A stretch of DNA of 64,000 nt from Nymphaea colorata (Eukaryota; Streptophyta; Magnoliopsida; Nymphaeales; Nymphaeaceae). The stretch lies in NCBI RefSeq assembly GCF_008831285.2, contig NC_045139.1, positions 31,965,706-32,029,705 of the forward strand, given 5' to 3'. The notes beneath the pieces are model-generated. The model made no database searches, had not been told where the DNA came from, and worked only from the letters and a program-made list of their open reading frames with translations. Shown one piece after another: positions 59,567 through 64,000 of this stretch. Made by a program: the position numbers and the translations under genes. Position 1 is the stretch's first letter. The number at the start of each line of letters is the position of its first letter.

Positions 59567-62500
59567 TCACGATCTCCCTGGCAGTGCAGGAATCAGTTCT
59601 TTGACCTCGCCATCAGTTTCACTAAGGCAAGCAGGCCGTGTTGCCCCATAGTAGAAGAATGCCATTATCTTAGACAGTTCATCTGCATTTGAGATCACTA
59701 CCACAACAAAGAAGGAAAATATTATGGGGTGCCAAAGCCCTAACATCTACTAAATTTAGATGTCTCAAACTTTGTTTAGGGTTAACATGAAGCTTTTCCT
59801 GAATTGTGTGTATTTGTGTGAAGGGAAGATGAAACATAGAGCACACTATGGCTATAAGAAAAATGTTCACCTGTCTGACGATAGAATATTTTGCCAGCTT
59901 TGGTAAAGAGGAGTTCAGGGAAGGTAGAGATCTTCAAAGCTGCAACGAGGTCATCCTCTACAACAGCATCTATGGCGACACACTGTAAAGTGGCCCACCA
60001 TGTTAAGCTATGTAAGCTGAATTAAATCAAAGAGTACATGACTTCCATTTCTCATAAATTGCATGAACAGTTTGACCTTAAACCTCTTAAGCAGAAAACT
60101 TAAGAGCGACATCATATATACTGGACTAGTAGGACCAAGGCATCGCACAAGCATATGAAAAGAGTCCAGCACTTGATAAGAGTACAAGACAAAAATCGTT
60201 TTGGGGCATCCTTGCAGAACAGAACATAAATTTTAGTGGACTAAAAGGGTACTTTTTATATATTAGTACAGAAAAGTGCATTCATCATTATGACATTATA
60301 AAACAAAAAAATTGAAAATCTAATGCCCATTTTCTTGGAGAACTAGCATAACATGAGACAGAGTTCAGTGGATATCCCGTTTATAGATTAGTATCAAAAG
60401 ATGCGTTGATTGTCATGGAATGAACAGCTAAAAAGTTAATATCTAAACATCATGTCATGTCCACTTTCTAGATTGTCTCTCTAATGCAGCTCCCTCGTTC
60501 ATGTGCCCCTTTGAGACAAAAATGAACAGGCAATATTTACATATTTTGTGTGGTTGTCATCAATTACAAACATAAAAAAACCTAATGTGCACTTTACCAT
60601 CTTTGAGCAGCTTGACTTGACACTGCCACAGAAGAGGCAAGAAATACTAATAACAATACTGCTGTTCCGGACAGAATTACTAGCTACAGTATTGCAAATC
60701 ATGTTCATATCTAGACCCCATTGTAAGTTAAATGAGAATTGGAACTATTTGGTATCAATAGCATCTTAATCACACAATTCTTGGTCCCATCTTTTCCATT
60801 ACATTAATGCACCTTCAATACGGGAGATTACTACTCACTTGCCTTTGGTTTCCCAAAGCTAAATCTTTAACCATTTGTAGTTAACAAATCTATGCAATGT
60901 ATTCCTGTTCCCTTTCCTAGTTTGATATTTGATCTCAGGATCGTTCTAGCTTCTTAAACCATGAGATCTCTTTCTAAATCTTGAAACTGAAACATCTACA
61001 ATTCCATATTACAAACTCACCAAGGTATGTTTTCACCATGCTCACATAATGATATCATAGTGTTTTCTCCTAGATAATCAGCATATACAAAGGGTAAGAA
61101 ACCATGATTGATGCTACGATGGTCTTACAATGAAGAAACACAGAATTACAACCATCCAAATCAAATGCATGAAAATCAAGTCCAGAACGTGGACACAAGC
61201 TAATTTAACTCCATGTGATTTCTAAAGCAGGTCCATGATGTTGAACTTAGAGAACCGATAAAGAAACACAATGATGAAAAGATATAAGGAGCAAGCTGTT
61301 CACAGCACAACTAGTTCACATTCATATACAAATCTCCAACAAACATAGAACTACCAAGCCAGCTTACTCTAGGTGAAGGTAATCCCGAATCCCAGAAAAT
61401 TTGTACTGCCTTCTCCAAGTGATTTCTTGCCCTTTCGTTTTCCTTTGGCCTGCAATTGCATGACTTCTAAGTTCTAAGTAACATAACGAATGCACTGTAT
61501 GAGAAACTTGTGCAGTCATATGAGCAGATATCCATAAATGTGAAAGGGCATGATCTCACTAGCATAAACATCACCAAACAACTAGCATATATTAAGTCCA
61601 AAAGCATCAGTTATTTATAATTTACTAAACTACATTTGATGATACTTTTTTTTGCTCTTAATTTGCAAAAACGCACAAACCTTTTGTATCGATTGTGAAC
61701 AAGAATGATCAGCGGGCTAATGTCCTTGAAGACTGTCTCCTCCCATTCTTTGCTACTGATATCTTTCACTGCTCGGATATAATTATCATCGTGCCACTCA
61801 ATTTCCTTTTCGCTGTCATAGTCTTCATCATCCTTCCTGACATTCTTTATAGTTACCTTATTAAAAAACTGCGACAAGTTGAATCCCCAGCCATCAGAAT
61901 CTTCCGGCCAATTTGGATCCTCCTCATCAACAACAAGAGGGTATTCACTTAGAAGCTGTTCCATCAGCTTTTTCTTCTCTTCAGGTCCACGTTCTTCCTC
62001 TACACTAGGATTGGCATCAATAATTTGACGTATTTTCCTCCTCATCTCCCACCTCTCTTTTTGATCTATAAATGGTCTGTCATCAATGTCATCATCTTCA
62101 TCACTATCTTCTTCTTCTTCGCTGTCACCACTTTCCTTCCTCCGGTTGTTGCAAACTTCTTGCCCAGCATCTCGATGTTCAGCAGCATCTATCTGAGAAG
62201 ACTGCACCACAAAACTATTCCTTGCCAAATGCTGCAACATGAAAATACTACCTCAGAAAAAGTACAAGACGAACACTCAATTTTTTTCTTTTTCTTTCAA
62301 AGCAGTGTGAATTCCCAGCTGGCAGCGGAGTACCCAAGAAGAATGAAACGTGAATAGGGTCACAGTCAAGACGGCATATTTTTATCTTATAAGTGAGGAT
62401 TCTGAATCAATGCAGGCTCTCCCCTTATTGCATTGGGCATGTTTTGAGTTCCACTTCAGATAAGGAATATAATGATTTCAAACTATCAATCACTCTGATG

Positions 62501-63263
62501 AATAGCTTGAAGGTAAATACCTGATCAATAGCATAAGTGCACGATTCAACTCTGGGTTCAAGTCTATCCTTTAAGCTAAGTTTGTATTTCAAGTCTCTAT
62601 CTCGTAAAACAGGGACAGAATAAACCTGTAAGCCACAGAAACCTCCCGTTTTACGCCGACAGCATGCTAAACTGCATATCGAGTTCCCAGTGATTTTCTT
62701 GAGTAAAACTTCAAGAAACCCGCCTCCAGGGATTGTTATTCCCTACCTACCAACTAAGAGACTATCAGAAGATTTAACTGCCCACGTCTCCGCCACCCCT
62801 CGAAAACCACAACGCAACTCACACAGAAACATTTTACCTACAAAATAAGCTTTCAATCGCTCCTTACATTGTTGGGCATAGATATTCCCATGCAATCCCA
62901 GAAAATGAAACCCATTGCCATTTAATGCCACAAAAATTAAACCGTAATTCCCATTCAATCCCAGAAAAATGAAACATAAGAGCGTTGTTTGCGTGTGTTT
63001 TGTGTGTGAGAGAGAGCAGCAGAGAGAGACAGGAAGAGAAAGGAGAGGGAGCCCATAGCTACCTTTAGGTTGAGCTTCTTCCACAGTGGTGCCGGGTCAG
63101 CAGATGACTTGGTAAGACAGGCAGCTGCTGCTTTATCCGAGTGAGGAAGAAGAAGCCTGCAGACTCTCCTCGTGTCCGGTTTTTGGGGTAAAAAAGAGCG
63201 GCTGACGGCGGAGGGAGCTATAACCATGTGACCTTGAATCCACAATGGCTTTTGAAGAGCCAT
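59567..63263 (-). CDS. MRL7-like chloroplast thioredoxin-fold protein
   Basis: Five exons: 63263-63063, 62231-61681, 61449-61368, 59982-59871 and 59682-59567, giving 353 aa. All junctions are GT-AG and in frame. The first exon is a Ser/Arg/Ala-rich plastid transit peptide (MALQKPLWIQGHMVIAPSAV). Exon 2 has an acidic block (SEEEEDSDEDDDIDDRPFID), then KERWEMRRKIRQIIDANP, DPNWPEDSDGWGFNLSQFF and EWEETVFKDISPLIILVHNRYKR. Exons 3-5 carry the thioredoxin-like fold (HLEKAVQIFWDSGLPSPR, CVAIDAVVEDDLVAALK, STFPELLFTKAGKI) and end ALPGRS. The pattern matches MRL7/SVR4 and its paralogue MRL7L, needed for plastid-encoded RNA polymerase function and early chloroplast development. MRL7 and MRL7L cannot be separated with confidence here. 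No classical CxxC active site is seen. Exon 2 start is set by the acceptor TGTTGCAG and phase; an extra small exon in the 832-bp intron 1 is possible. Confidence 0.88.
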
Positions 63264-63299
63264 GTCCACAACAGTAGTCGTGTTGGAAGATCCCTGCCG

Positions 63300-64000
63300 G
63301 CTGCAAATATCGGTTTCCCCGGAAAGGTATCTTTTCCTTTCTTTCTCGCTCTACTCCTATTAAAAACCATAAGGTAACTTTTGAAGAAATGATATTAAAT
63401 ACTCGATACTATAATTCCCCTTATTTAATTGAGTACCTTTAGATGTACAGAAGTTCTAAGTATGATGACATGGAATTTTTTGTTCCAACACATTTGTTTC
63501 TTAATAGAACCTTTCATAAAATTTGAATTACAATTTCACCTCTACAGTGGCATACCATATATTAGAGCGAATTACAGTCAAAAATTTTTCTTAAGACAAC
63601 TCTAAAACCACCATAGTCCGACTTTGAACAGGTTTTTTGTTATCGGTGTTCTTCCAAATTTTCCAGATGCTAATCTAAAAAGTGGCTGGTTCTACTGAAC
63701 TAACAGTAAGTTCACCCAAACCTTGAAATAGCTTTGGACTGTCCTCAGTTGCTTCTCATGCTTTAGTTTCACAAAACAAACAATCTCCATGTCCAAGAAC
63801 TCATGAATTCACATGCAAACACGCATATGTACTATATGAAGAGTTTAAGATGAAGGTCCACCATCTTTTTCTGCTTTAAAAATTCGATTTAAACGAAGAA
63901 AGCAGCGGCCTGTTATTGATTCCTAAAGTTTTAGGCACGAAAATTATATCATAGAATTGGTAGTTTGCCAAAAAATGAAAAATGTGACTGTTGTAACAGT
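63300..64000. other. Upstream DNA of the MRL7-like gene
   Basis: Promoter side of the minus-strand MRL7-like gene and AT-rich intergenic DNA to the window end. No clear TATA box or other gene was recognised. Confidence 0.4.

Overview
This window is nuclear DNA of a flowering plant. The evidence is plant-only gene families (alpha-expansins, anthocyanidin synthase, phytocyanin, a WAK-type galacturonan-binding protein, an MRL7-like chloroplast protein), GT-AG introns, and AT-rich intergenic DNA full of short terminal-inverted-repeat (TIR) elements and microsatellites. The exons of the anthocyanidin synthase and phytocyanin genes are very GC-rich compared with their surroundings. I cannot fix the species. 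No intact reverse transcriptase or transposase gene was recognised.

Layout. (1) 1-1295 (+): 3' end of an MSI/RBBP4-like WD40 histone-chaperone gene, followed by an orphan exon-like fragment on the minus strand (1960-2243). (2) 2892-4173 (-) and 14627-16961 (+): two alpha-expansin genes, divergently oriented about 10 kb apart with identical lengths for exons 2 and 3. The DNA between holds a 66-bp tandem array, two abutting Tourist-like elements and an 815-bp TIR element. (3) 19866-20239 (-): a coatomer alpha (COPA) exon fragment. (4) 23390-25973 (+): a four-exon gene for a small EGF-like, single-pass membrane protein. (5) 28537-30207 (-): anthocyanidin synthase with all catalytic residues. (6) 31-34 kb: GC-rich and hAT-like TIR elements. 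(7) 36151-37068 (+): a phytocyanin that has lost part of its copper site. (8) 40.8-49.7 kb: a block of minus-strand relics (Pescadillo, plastid ribosomal protein S17) beside a cluster of candidate box C/D snoRNAs. (9) 52892-55395 (-): a secreted galacturonan-binding-domain protein, probably GPI-anchored. (10) 59567-63263 (-): an MRL7-like chloroplast thioredoxin-fold gene with five exons.

The most notable find is the snoRNA cluster at 47.3-49.2 kb (-). There are seven candidates with box C and box D, several with terminal stems. Five have guide stretches complementary to conserved segments of 18S or 25S rRNA as I remember them: AATAGCGTATATT, AGGTAGTGACAATAA, AAACACGGACCAA, GAGATTCCCA plus TGTCCCTGTCT, and TTGTTGCAGT. 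A telo-box and a TATA-like site lie upstream at 49.65-49.69 kb. A degenerate partial copy of the cluster lies at 40.8-41.1 kb. These RNA genes are invisible to an ORF-based reading.

The coding genes look like a normal mix and do not form one pathway. Cell-wall themes recur (two expansins, the galacturonan-binding protein, the phytocyanin), but nothing in the sequence shows co-regulation. rRNA comparisons and family assignments were made from memory, without database searches.
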